Assembly: GCA_947425005.1 (NCBI GenBank)
Contig: CANDYP010000009.1
Coordinates: 1 to 23,617 of the forward strand
Length of the DNA stretch: 23,617 nt
From: Rickettsiales bacterium
GTDB taxonomy: Bacteria > Pseudomonadota > Alphaproteobacteria > Rickettsiales > UBA1997
Direction of reading: 5' to 3'
Of the stretch, positions 1 to 6,361 are shown one piece after another. Positions within the stretch are counted from its first letter, which is position 1, and every line of letters begins with the position of its first letter. The position numbers were made by a program, and so were the translations under genes. A model generated the notes under the pieces. That model ran no database searches and had not been told where the DNA came from. It saw only the letters and a list, made by a program, of their open reading frames with translations.

Positions 1-237
1 CCGAAAACTGATGATCCGTCTTTAGCTCAGAAGAGTGGTGACAACACTCCAAAAGGAGAGGTCAGCGTCGCATCAAGCGAGAATCTTCAGAGGATGTCTG
101 AGTTAGAGAGGAGAAATGAGGAGCAGGCCAGGGAAATTAAAAGAATGTCCGGCCATTTAGAGCAGTTAATGCGCGAAAGATCAGAGGCGGAAAATAAGGC
201 TAAAAAAAGTAAAGATGGGTGTTGCGTGGTTTCGTGA
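1..237 (+). CDS. C-terminal part of coiled-coil protein with CaaX-like end
   Basis: Frame 1 is open from the window edge to TGA at 235-237, giving 78 visible residues; the N-terminus lies outside the window. The first ~25 residues are polar and probably disordered. The next ~45 are rich in Glu, Arg, Lys and Gln with leucine and methionine at heptad-like spacing (for example NLQRMSELERRNEEQ and HLEQLMRERSEAEN), which indicates an amphipathic helix or coiled coil. The protein ends KAKKSKDGCCVVS. A basic patch followed by Cys-Cys-Val-Val-Ser matches the eukaryotic CaaX prenylation signal (C-V-V-S) with an extra cysteine just before it, as in some Ras/Rho proteins. Bacteria have no protein prenyltransferase of this kind, but effectors such as Legionella AnkB and Salmonella SifA use host enzymes through such tails. 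That this protein is an effector is inference. The family of the missing part is unknown. Confidence 0.65.
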   Translation, partial: PKTDDPSLAQKSGDNTPKGEVSVASSENLQRMSELERRNEEQAREIKRMSGHLEQLMRERSEAENKAKKSKDGCCVVS

Positions 238-299
238 GTGAGCTTGGGCACGCTGCTACCAGTTGCCATCGCCATCACCGAAGAAAGAAAAAATCTCAA

Positions 300-328
300 G
301 CTGGTCGGGGTTACAAACCCCGCCCAGC
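300..328. repeat. palindrome family A, copy 1
   Basis: Imperfect palindrome with arms GCTGG-CGGGGTT and AACCCCG-CCAGC around a short TACA-type centre. Three further copies lie at 528-556, 8917-8945 and 8982-9010. All are intergenic. It could form a stable hairpin on either strand. Confidence 0.75.
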
Positions 329-351
329 GGTAGGTAAGTAGTTCTGAGCTT

Positions 352-464
352 GTGACAAAAAACCCCCATGACCGGCATGCGCTCATCCCCCTTATCAGGG
401 GGGCTTAAACCGAACTCGATCAAAAAGCCCCCCTGATAAGGGGGGTAGGGGGGTTTTTCGTCAC
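352..464. repeat. palindrome family B, copy 1
   Basis: Inverted repeat with outer arms GTGAC-AAAAACCCCC and GGGGGGTTTTTCGTCAC and inner arms CCCCCTTATCAGGGGGG / CCCCCCTGATAAGGGGGG. The inner blocks are themselves palindromic. The same building blocks form the large inverted repeat at 6188-6325. This copy is less regular: the left arm carries an unrelated ATGACCGGCATGCGC segment. It is probably a MITE-like, non-coding mobile palindrome. Confidence 0.75.
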
Positions 465-469
465 GAACT

Positions 470-517
470 CAGTCACAAGCCCAGTCACAATCTCAGTCAC
501 AATCTCAAACACAAATT
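470..517 (+). repeat. 12-bp tandem repeat
   Basis: Two exact copies of CAGTCACAATCT (482-493, 494-505) are flanked by degenerate copies (470-481 CAGTCACAAGCC and 506-517 CAAACACAAATT). The repeat appears to grow out of the GTCAC end of the adjacent family B palindrome. Confidence 0.7.
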
Positions 518-527
518 CCAATCTCAG

Positions 528-556
528 GCTGGGCGCGGTTTGTAACCCCGCTCAGC
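528..556. repeat. palindrome family A, copy 2
   Basis: GCTGGGCGCGGTT/TGTAACCCCGCTCAGC, similar to the reverse complement of copy 1, so the two copies bracket the family B element and the 12-bp tandem repeat in opposite orientations. The two mismatches suggest it is older than the 8.9-kb copies. Confidence 0.7.
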
Positions 557-596
557 AGTAGAGGTTAACAGGGCAGCAGCGTTTTTCCCCAATCCA

Positions 597-1025
597 CTAA
601 TTCTTCACCACCGAAGAAAGAAAAAACCTCACCACGTCATCATAGCCTTCCTCCTCAGCTTGAATAAATTCGATTTCGATTTTCTCGCTTTCTCTCACAA
701 ATTTAGAATGTTTTTGATCGTTCTTGATTAATTTCCAGCCCATTTGCGGCAAAGTTTTTAGGTAGAAATTTTGGACAGCTTCTAAATCAATTAAGCTTTT
801 GTAGTCAGTGGTGGCAATGCTTCCGGCATCGGAATCAAAATTCAGAGCATCGTTGTCAATTTGTTCAAGACCATCAATTAGGGGGATGTCTTCGCTGCCT
901 TTTACGAATTCAGTGGCGGATAATTCTTCGTTGGAAGTTTGAGGTTTGTCGGTTTTTTGGGCCTCGTCAAAAGCGCAGGAAAAAAGCAAAAAGTTGGCAA
1001 AAAATACGAGTAAAAATTTTTTCAT
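597..1025 (-). CDS. small lipoprotein, unknown function
   Basis: This gene encodes 142 residues. It starts with MKK, a hydrophobic stretch and a lipobox-like FLLFSC, with lipid-acceptor Cys at residue 17, so it should be exported and anchored as a lipoprotein. After an acidic, low-complexity linker (residues ~20-70) comes a compact domain with YKSLIDLEAVQNFY...LPQMGWKL and alternating charged strands (KFVRESEKIEIEFIQ). This resembles small alphaproteobacterial lipoproteins whose domain holds a 'FY..TLP..GW' core, but I cannot name a family with certainty. Its ATG lies one base after the mutM stop codon on the same strand (TAACATG), so the two genes are very probably co-transcribed and translationally coupled. 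A scrap of its 3' end is duplicated at 276-298. Confidence 0.85.
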   Translation of the reverse strand: MKKFLLVFFANFLLFSCAFDEAQKTDKPQTSNEELSATEFVKGSEDIPLIDGLEQIDNDALNFDSDAGSIATTDYKSLIDLEAVQNFYLKTLPQMGWKLIKNDQKHSKFVRESEKIEIEFIQAEEEGYDDVVRFFLSSVVKN

Positions 1026-1026
1026 G

Positions 1027-1839
1027 TTACCTCTGGCATTGTTGACAATAAAAGCTCGAGCGGCCGTTTTGTTTTATCTTTTGGATTAAATCGCTACATT
1101 GCAAACAGTTTAACTTTTCGCGTCCGTAAACTTTAAAAGTGTTTTGAAAATTTCCTAAATCGCCCTCGGCATTGACGTAATTTGAGATTGAAGAGCCGCC
1201 CAAATCGACGGCCTTTTTGATAATTTTTTTGATTGAAGAGATTAGTTTTTTGATTTCATTTTCTTGAAGTGAAGATGCCTCACGAAGCGGCGAAATTCCT
1301 GAGTTAAACAGTGATTCGTTAATGTAGATATTTCCCACACCGACCACAATTTCATTGTCCATCATTGTGGTTTTGATGTTCATTTTTTTGCTGCGTAATT
1401 TTTCTTTTAAGTCGGGAAAGTTGAAGTCATTTGAAAGCGGTTCCGGTCCAAGTTTGGAAAGCATTTTGTGGGTTTTTAGATTCTTGGTTTCGATTAAATC
1501 GAGAAATCCGAAGCGACGCGTGTCGTTAAAAATCATCCAAGAATCGTCGTCAAATTCGCAAGCGAAGTGATCGTGCTTAAGCTGCTGAAAATCAGTGTTG
1601 CGTGTGACTTTGCCACTCATTCCCAAATGCAGAATTAAGCTTTTTTTGTTGTCGAAATTAATGATTAAATAGCGGGCTCTTCGTGTGACGTCCAAAATCT
1701 TCGCACCCTTCAAGCCTTGCAAATCAAGCGTTGAAGCGATGCGCATTTTTTTGTCGGAGCGAAAAACGCGCTTAACTTTTCTGCCGGAAAGATTGGTTAG
1801 ACCGCGGCGGATGGTTTCTACTTCTGGGAGCTCGGGCAT
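1027..1839 (-). CDS. mutM: formamidopyrimidine-DNA glycosylase (Fpg/MutM)
   Basis: A base-excision repair enzyme that removes 8-oxoguanine and ring-opened purines and nicks the abasic site. The start is fixed by MPELPEVE: after Met removal, Pro1 is the nucleophile and Glu2 the acid. The 270-residue length is normal. Other family marks are HLGMSGK, KHDH, DTRRFG, the H2TH-region signature VGVGNIYINE and a C-terminal zinc finger (CLQC...CQQC) ending three residues before... the final Arg, so the gene is intact. The residue equal to E. coli Lys57, within RRAKYL, is Arg here (RRARYL), a conservative but noteworthy change at a phosphate-contacting position. An upstream in-frame extension to 2067 is rejected because it would run into queH. 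The gene is divergent from queH and leads a two-gene operon with the lipoprotein. Confidence 0.95.
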   Translation of the reverse strand: MPELPEVETIRRGLTNLSGRKVKRVFRSDKKMRIASTLDLQGLKGAKILDVTRRARYLIINFDNKKSLILHLGMSGKVTRNTDFQQLKHDHFACEFDDDSWMIFNDTRRFGFLDLIETKNLKTHKMLSKLGPEPLSNDFNFPDLKEKLRSKKMNIKTTMMDNEIVVGVGNIYINESLFNSGISPLREASSLQENEIKKLISSIKKIIKKAVDLGGSSISNYVNAEGDLGNFQNTFKVYGREKLNCLQCSDLIQKIKQNGRSSFYCQQCQR

Positions 1840-1917
1840 TGAATTATTTTTTAAATTAAGGTGTGCGTTGCAACGTGGACCATGTCGAATGAGGCTAGAA
1901 GCTCTCTGCGTGCAAGA

Positions 1918-1946
1918 TATAATTCCGCCTTTAAAACCCGCGTCAA
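1918..1946 (-). promoter_or_regulatory. possible mutM promoter
   Basis: On the minus strand TTGACG (1946-1941) is followed after 17 bp by ATTATA (1923-1918), about 80 bp before the mutM start. The same hexamer reads TATAAT on the plus strand and could also serve queH, but no good -35 box stands in front of it there. The call rests on consensus similarity only. Confidence 0.3.
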
Positions 1947-1972
1947 TATTTTCCAAAACAAATTCCAATTTT

Positions 1973-2647
1973 ATGTACGACCTAACCCTTCCCGTTGAGG
2001 CTACCGACAATCGTGTCCTGATGCACAGCTGCTGTGCGCCTTGCGCTGGAGACCTCATGGAGCGCATGATTGAGTCAAAAATTGATCTGACGATTTTTTT
2101 CTACAACCCCAATATTCACCCCAAAAAAGAATACGAAATCCGCAAAGAAGAAAATATTCGCTTCGCTGAGAAGCTGGGAATTCCCTTCATTGACGCCGAT
2201 TACGACGTGCAAAATTGGTTCTCGCGCGCCAAAGGTTTAGAGCGCGAACCCGAGCGTGGCGTGCGTTGTACCAAATGTTTCGACATGCGTTTCGAGCGCA
2301 CGGCGCTTTACGCCGCGGAAAATAATTTCAAAATTATTACTTCGTCGCTCGGCATTTCGCGCTGGAAAAATATGGAGCAAATTAATGATTGCGGAATCCG
2401 CGCCGCCCAAAATTACGAAGGCGTTACTTACTGGACCTACAATTGGCGCAAAGAAGGCGGCTCAGCGCGGATGTACGAAATCGCCAAGCGCGAAGAATTT
2501 TACAAACAAGAATATTGCGGCTGCATTTTCTCACTGCGCGACAGCAACGATTGGCGTGTCAAAACCGGACGCGAAGAAATTAAAATCGGCGAAGAATTTT
2601 ACCGCGAAGTCGAAATTGATAAAAGCCTGACCTCTTCTCAAAAATAA
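1973..2647 (+). CDS. queH: epoxyqueuosine reductase QueH
   Basis: QueH catalyses the last step of queuosine synthesis, reducing epoxyqueuosine to queuosine at tRNA wobble position 34. It is the non-orthologous replacement for cobalamin-dependent QueG. The 224-residue product has the DUF208/QueH hallmarks: HSCCAPC near the N-terminus, FYNPNIHP, CTKCFDMRFERTA and the late YCGC pair. The adjacent cysteine pairs bind the iron-sulfur cluster and form a redox disulfide in characterised members. I chose ATG at 1973 because the family begins shortly before the CCAPC motif; the longer frame upstream overlaps mutM on the other strand. It is divergent from mutM and sits 17 bp before the asparaginase gene, so the two may share a transcript. 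Confidence 0.93.
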   Translation: MYDLTLPVEATDNRVLMHSCCAPCAGDLMERMIESKIDLTIFFYNPNIHPKKEYEIRKEENIRFAEKLGIPFIDADYDVQNWFSRAKGLEREPERGVRCTKCFDMRFERTALYAAENNFKIITSSLGISRWKNMEQINDCGIRAAQNYEGVTYWTYNWRKEGGSARMYEIAKREEFYKQEYCGCIFSLRDSNDWRVKTGREEIKIGEEFYREVEIDKSLTSSQK

Positions 2648-2664
2648 ATTTAACAAAACAATTT

Positions 2665-3711
2665 ATGAAAATTTTTAAGATTATTTTTTGTGCGTTTTTG
2701 TTGTCATTTTCTGTGAGTGCCAACGCCAAAAACATCGTGATTCTGGCAACGGGTGGGACCATATCGGGCGCGGGCGCGTCGGCGACTGATTCGCAATATT
2801 CGTCGTCGAAAATCAACATTGATCAGATCGTTAAAACGGTTCCCGGAATTACTAAATTGGCGGATATTAAAGCTGAGCAAATCATGCAAATTGCCAGTCA
2901 GGACATGAATAGTTCGACTTGGTTAGCGATTGCGAAAAAAGTTAACGAAGTGTTGGCGCAGCGCGCGGTTGATGGGGTGGTGATTACTCACGGCACGGAC
3001 ACGATGGAAGAAACCGCTTATTTTTTGAATCTTACGGTGAAGAGCAAAAAGCCGGTGGTGTTGGTTGGATCAATGCGTCCTTCAACTTCTTTAAGTGCGG
3101 ATGGGGCGTTAAATCTTTACAATGGTGTAGCACTTGCAGCAAGTGAAGCGGCGGTTGGAAAGGGTGTGCTGGTTGCGATGAATGACGAAATTTTCGCGGC
3201 GCGTGATGTGTCGAAAACTCACACAACTAACGTGGCATCTTTCAAAGCAAATAACTCGGGAGCCATTGGATACGTGCATTACGGCAGGCCTGAAATTTAT
3301 TACAGCCCTCTTCGAACTCACACGACAAAAAGTGTTTTTGACGTGACGAAATTTGAAAATCTGCCCAAGGTTGATATCATCTACGCCTACGCCGGATCTG
3401 ATGCGAGCATCATTGATCGCTTTGTTGAATCAGGTTCAAAAGCTCTAATTCTTGCTGGCGTTGGTGACGGAAATATTAACAAAGAAAGTTTGGAAAAGTT
3501 GAAAGAGGCAAGGAAGAAGGGCGTGATTATTGTGCGCAGCGCCCATCTTGGCGGCGGAGTTGTAGCGCCGAATGTTGAGATTAATGACGACGAATTTGAT
3601 TTTGTAACGGCGGATAATCTGAGTCCGCAAAAGGCGAGGGTGTTGGTGATGTTGGCTTTGACGAGGACGAATGAGGTGAAGAGGATTCGGGAGATGTTTG
3701 GGGCTTACTAG
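2665..3711 (+). CDS. ansB: type II (periplasmic) L-asparaginase
   Basis: Hydrolyses asparagine to aspartate and ammonia. The 348-residue product starts with a signal peptide (MKIFKIIFCAFLLSFSVSANA, cleavage probably after residue 21), placing it in the periplasm, as for E. coli AnsB. The first catalytic threonine is in ATGGTISG (Thr32). The second active-site pair is in HGTDTMEET (Thr111-Asp112), and the conserved Lys is in RDVSKTHTT. Family signatures GSQDM-like (IASQDMNS), VGSMRPSTSLSADG and LILAGVGDGN are present, so it should be active. The gene follows queH by 17 bp. A scavenging role, supplying aspartate and ammonia from environmental or host asparagine, fits a nutrient-dependent lifestyle but is inferred. 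Confidence 0.95.
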   Translation: MKIFKIIFCAFLLSFSVSANAKNIVILATGGTISGAGASATDSQYSSSKINIDQIVKTVPGITKLADIKAEQIMQIASQDMNSSTWLAIAKKVNEVLAQRAVDGVVITHGTDTMEETAYFLNLTVKSKKPVVLVGSMRPSTSLSADGALNLYNGVALAASEAAVGKGVLVAMNDEIFAARDVSKTHTTNVASFKANNSGAIGYVHYGRPEIYYSPLRTHTTKSVFDVTKFENLPKVDIIYAYAGSDASIIDRFVESGSKALILAGVGDGNINKESLEKLKEARKKGVIIVRSAHLGGGVVAPNVEINDDEFDFVTADNLSPQKARVLVMLALTRTNEVKRIREMFGAY

Positions 3712-3767
3712 GAGGAGGGGAGAGATCGGGGATTTTTTTGGAGGGGGTTTGGGAGAGCTGTTTAAGG

Positions 3768-3874
3768 GCCCGCTTACGCTCTTCGAGCTACAGCGCGGTC
3801 ATCCGCTCTCGCTAACGCTACAGTCTTGTGAATCCTGCGGATTCATCGCGCTGTAGCGTAAGCGAAAGCGGATG
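3768..3874. repeat. nested palindrome at tRNA-Gly 3' end
   Basis: A 24-bp inverted repeat has left arm 3800-3823 (CATCCGCTCTCGCT...) and right arm 3851-3874 (CTGTAGCGTAAGCGAAAGCG...), with two mismatches. Its right arm overlaps the encoded CCA end of tRNA-Gly. A further block at 3768-3780 (GCCCGCTTACGCT) is a gapped match to the same arm, so the structure is nested. It may act as terminator of the tRNA transcript or be a mobile palindrome that landed beside the tRNA. Confidence 0.7.
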
Positions 3875-3947
3875 GAGCGGGCGAAGGGATTCGAACCCTC
3901 GACATCCACCTTGGCAAGGTGGCACTCTACCACTGAGCTACGCCCGC
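3873..3947 (-). tRNA. tRNA-Gly (anticodon GCC)
   Basis: Read on the minus strand, the acceptor stem GCGGGCG pairs with CGCCCGC. The D arm is GCTCAGTGGTAGAGT, the anticodon stem-loop is CCACCTTGCCAAGGTGG with anticodon GCC, and the T arm is GAGGGTTCGAATCCCTT. The discriminator is T and CCA is encoded (75 nt in total). All stems pair. The gene stands alone, downstream of the convergent asparaginase gene and divergent from the BON lipoprotein gene. Confidence 0.97.
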
Positions 3948-3952
3948 ATAAA

Positions 3953-3987
3953 AATTGTGTTTTCGATTTTTAATTCGAAAAACAATT
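3953..3987. repeat. AT-rich inverted repeat upstream of tRNA-Gly
   Basis: AATTGTGTTTTCGA pairs with TCGAAAAACAATT across a short T-rich loop. It lies 6 bp before the tRNA 5' end (minus strand), in the tRNA promoter/leader region. The role is unclear; it could also be a weak terminator for something entering from the other side. Confidence 0.5.
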
Positions 3988-4168
3988 GCCAAAAACTTGT
4001 AATTTTTTGTGAGATTTTTTCGTGAAATTCGTAGTGAAAATCGAGAAGGCGGCGCAATCTAGGAATCGAAAAATAATTTGCAATGTTCAATCTCGAAAAG
4101 TAAATTTCCGGCGCTTTTTCAAGCGGCGCTCCTCCCTTTATTCTCAAAGCTTCCAAAGACTTTCAAAT

Positions 4169-4777
4169 ATGAAAATTTTTAAACATTTTTATGCCCTGTG
4201 CGCAGTTTTGCTTCTAACTTCTTGCGTCGAAACTGTCGTAGTTGGATCGCTCACAACCGGCGCCATCGCCACTCGCGAAAAAAGTTTAAATAATACCAGA
4301 ACTGACATCGGAATTTACACCACGCTCAATGTCGATTTTGTGCAAAATGGTTTGAAGAATTTCGGCAATTCCATCGACGTCACAGTTAACGAAGGTCGCG
4401 TATTGCTAACCGGAATTGCCCGCGATGCGCAAAAAGCCAAACTGGCCTCAGACCTTTCCTGGAAAGCAGCTGGCGTGAAAGAAGTGATTGATGAAATTCA
4501 GTTGAGAGAAGGTGAAAGCGTGAAGTTCAAAGATTTTACCAGCGCTGCTTCCGATTATTTCGTCACCAATAAAATCGAAGCCAAATTGTTAATTGCCAAA
4601 AAAGTTCCTACATTCAATTACAAAATCACAACTGTAAGTGGCAGCGTGTACGTGATCGGCGTGGCACGAGATGAATCTGAATTAAACAAAGTTTTAACCT
4701 TAATTACAAAAATTCGCGGCGTTGAAAAAGTAGTTAGCCACGTGATTTTTGCTAATGACCGCAGAAGAAATGGTTAA
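4169..4777 (+). CDS. outer-membrane lipoprotein with two BON domains (DolP-like)
   Basis: The 202-residue product begins with a lipoprotein signal (MKIFKHFYALCAVLLLTSC; lipid Cys at residue 19). It is followed by TVVVGSLTTGAIATREKSL, a small-residue-rich stretch typical of DolP/YraP homologues. Two BON domains follow: residues ~50-112 (IDVTVNEGRVLLTGIARD...AAGVKEVIDEI) and ~125-195 (ITTVSGSVYVIGVARDESEL...IRGVEKVVSHV). BON proteins bind anionic phospholipid and support outer-membrane integrity; E. coli DolP works with the BAM machinery. The start is chosen at the signal peptide; the frame is open upstream but has no plausible leader. Its 3' end overlaps the mtaB start, so the two are co-transcribed. 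Family identity is strong, exact orthology less so. Confidence 0.9.
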   Translation: MKIFKHFYALCAVLLLTSCVETVVVGSLTTGAIATREKSLNNTRTDIGIYTTLNVDFVQNGLKNFGNSIDVTVNEGRVLLTGIARDAQKAKLASDLSWKAAGVKEVIDEIQLREGESVKFKDFTSAASDYFVTNKIEAKLLIAKKVPTFNYKITTVSGSVYVIGVARDESELNKVLTLITKIRGVEKVVSHVIFANDRRRNG

Positions 4778-6197
4778 GTCGGACACTAACAAAGTTGTAA
4801 CCTTTGGATGTCGTTTAAATTCCTACGAAAGCGAAGCGATCAAAGAAGCCCTCAAAAAAACAGATCAAAAAAATTTAATTGTTTTCAATTCTTGTGCGGT
4901 GACGAGCCAGGCGGAGCGTGAGTTGCGCCAAGCTTTACGTCGTGCGCGCAAAGATCATCCGGATGCAAAAATTGTAGTGACGGGATGCGCCGCACAAATC
5001 GATCCCGAAAAATATGCCAAGATGGCGGAAGTGGATTTGGTGCTGGGGAATGTAGAAAAATCAAAGGCGGAGAGTTATTCGTTACCGTCGGTTGAGCGGA
5101 GTCGAAACCTTTGGAGCTCGACTGAGGTAGTGACAGGAACCCAAAGAGGTTTTAACGAAGCTCAGCCAGCTGGTGTAGATTCCGACATCGCCCACAAAGA
5201 CCGCATTTTCTTCGACACCAAAAAAGCTGCAGCAAATTTTTTGACCCCAGACGAGACCAGTAAAATCAAGGTCAACGACATCATGTCGGTGCAAGATACG
5301 GCGCCGCAATTAGTCTCTTATTTCGAAAACAGAACCCGCGCTTTTTTAGAAATTCAAAATGGCTGCAACCATCGTTGTACTTTTTGTATCATCCCGTTTG
5401 GTCGCGGCAATAGCCGCTCGGTGGCGTTTGGTGAAATCGTTTCACAAGTGAAAGAAATGGTGGCTAAGGGTCACAGAGAAGTGGTTTTTACGGGAGTTGA
5501 CATTTCCGGTTACGGTGAAGATTTGGCCGTGCCAATCACTTTGTCGGGCATGATTAAGCGTTTGCTCAAGCTGGTTCCCGAGCTTCCACGTTTACGACTT
5601 TCTTCAATCGACGTGGCGGAAATTGACGAAGATTTTTTTGAGATTCTAGCCACCGAGCCACGATTCATGCCGTATCTGCACCTCAGCGTGCAATCGGGGG
5701 ACGACGTGATTTTAAAAAGAATGAAGCGTCGTCACAATTCTGCGCAAGTTTTAGAATTCTGTGCGAGAGCTCGCCAAATCAGGCCTGAGATCACTTTCGG
5801 CTGCGACATCATCGCTGGATTTCCAACCGAAACTGACGAGATGTTTTTGAATTCCGTGAAGCTTGTTGAGGATGCGGGAATTATTTTTACTCACATTTTT
5901 CCTTACTCAAAACGCGACGGCACACCAGCCGCTAAAATGCCGCCGGTCAACGGCAAAATCATCAAAGAGCGCGCCAAAATTTTGCGTGAAATCGGCGCAA
6001 AAGAATTGCAAAAATTTCTTAAAACCCAAATCGGAAAAACCTTAAGCGTGATTGTTGAAAAAGATGGAATCGGCAAATCAGAAAACTTTTTAGACGTAAA
6101 AATTTTAGGCGAAGGCCAAAAATTAAAATCCGGCGACATCGTGCCGGTAAAGGTTTCCAGCTTTGAAGGAAATTTCTTGATTGCCACCTCGATCTAG
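4755..6197 (+). CDS. mtaB: tRNA t6A37 methylthiotransferase MtaB, with in-frame palindrome
   Basis: MtaB adds a methylthio group to t6A37 of tRNAs reading ANN codons, giving ms2t6A. The N-terminal UPF0004 domain (residues ~13-105) carries the cluster cysteines in FGCRLNSYESE, NSCAV and TGCAAQ. The radical-SAM domain has CNHRCTFC (Cys204, 208, 211), then GVDISGYG and LHLSVQSGDD. A TRAM-like domain closes the protein. At 480 residues it is longer than the usual ~420; the surplus includes residues ~112-140 (SVERSRNLWSS...), which are encoded by an imperfect DNA palindrome (5090-5167). This falls in the linker between the two domains, where an insertion is tolerated. ATG 4755 overlaps the upstream BON gene by 23 bp; ATG 4770 is an alternative start. 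The stop codon lies inside a large inverted repeat. Confidence 0.93.
   Translation: MTAEEMVKSDTNKVVTFGCRLNSYESEAIKEALKKTDQKNLIVFNSCAVTSQAERELRQALRRARKDHPDAKIVVTGCAAQIDPEKYAKMAEVDLVLGNVEKSKAESYSLPSVERSRNLWSSTEVVTGTQRGFNEAQPAGVDSDIAHKDRIFFDTKKAAANFLTPDETSKIKVNDIMSVQDTAPQLVSYFENRTRAFLEIQNGCNHRCTFCIIPFGRGNSRSVAFGEIVSQVKEMVAKGHREVVFTGVDISGYGEDLAVPITLSGMIKRLLKLVPELPRLRLSSIDVAEIDEDFFEILATEPRFMPYLHLSVQSGDDVILKRMKRRHNSAQVLEFCARARQIRPEITFGCDIIAGFPTETDEMFLNSVKLVEDAGIIFTHIFPYSKRDGTPAAKMPPVNGKIIKERAKILREIGAKELQKFLKTQIGKTLSVIVEKDGIGKSENFLDVKILGEGQKLKSGDIVPVKVSSFEGNFLIATSI
5090..5167. repeat. palindromic element inside the mtaB reading frame
   Basis: Left arm 5090-5114 begins GGTTGAGCGGAGTCGAAACC and right arm 5141-5167 ends GAAGCTCAGCC. 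The reverse complement of the right arm matches the left with a few mismatches and two short gaps. It adds about 26-30 residues without breaking the frame, as Rickettsia palindromic elements do. The sequence itself resembles the GAGCGGAGTCGAAA palindromes found in diverse bacterial genomes. Confidence 0.65.
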
Positions 6198-6325
6198 CCC
6201 CCCTGATAAGGGGGGTGGCCCAAGGGGTCGGGGGGTTTCTCGTCACAAACTCAGACCGAATTCGTGACGAGAAACCCCCCGACCCCTAAAGGGGCCACCC
6301 CCCTTATCAGGGGGGCTAGATCGAG
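6188..6325. repeat. large near-perfect inverted repeat (family B, copy 2)
   Basis: Arms of about 59 and 62 bp run from CTCGATCTAGCCCCCC (6188) to GGGGGGCTAGATCGAG (6325) and differ mainly by a small internal indel; the centre is about 17 bp. The left arm contains the last codons and TAG stop of mtaB, and the right arm ends 36 bp before lysS. Inner blocks CCCCCTGATAAGGGGG and GGGGTCGGGGGGTTTCTCGTCAC match copy 1. It could fold into a very stable hairpin and terminate or attenuate transcription into lysS, though no T-run follows. Confidence 0.88.
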
Positions 6326-6361
6326 TCCGATAAAATATTAAAAAATCAAAAATTTAAAATC

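Larger units (their letters stand above)
238..596. other. gene-free repeat mosaic
   Basis: I see no credible gene in this 359-bp stretch. It holds a 23-bp near-copy of the 3' end of the downstream lipoprotein gene (276-298), two copies of a GGGGTTTGTAACCCC palindrome (300-328 and 528-556), a C-rich/G-rich inverted repeat (about 352-464) and a 12-bp tandem repeat (470-517). It separates the convergent ends of the coiled-coil gene and the lipoprotein gene. Confidence 0.7.

Noticed and set aside
87..386. 99-residue minus-strand open frame
   Set aside because: It runs antisense to the coiled-coil gene and through palindromes. The RFFLSSV stretch is only the copied scrap of the lipoprotein 3' end.
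300..560. CRISPR array
   Set aside because: The repeats are palindromes of different families with irregular spacing, and the 12-bp units have no spacers; no cas genes are present.
1840..2067. N-terminal extension of mutM and the opposite-strand extension of queH (1685-1972)
   Set aside because: MutM needs Pro1 directly after the start Met, and the QueH family begins just before its CCAPC motif; both extensions overlap the neighbouring gene.
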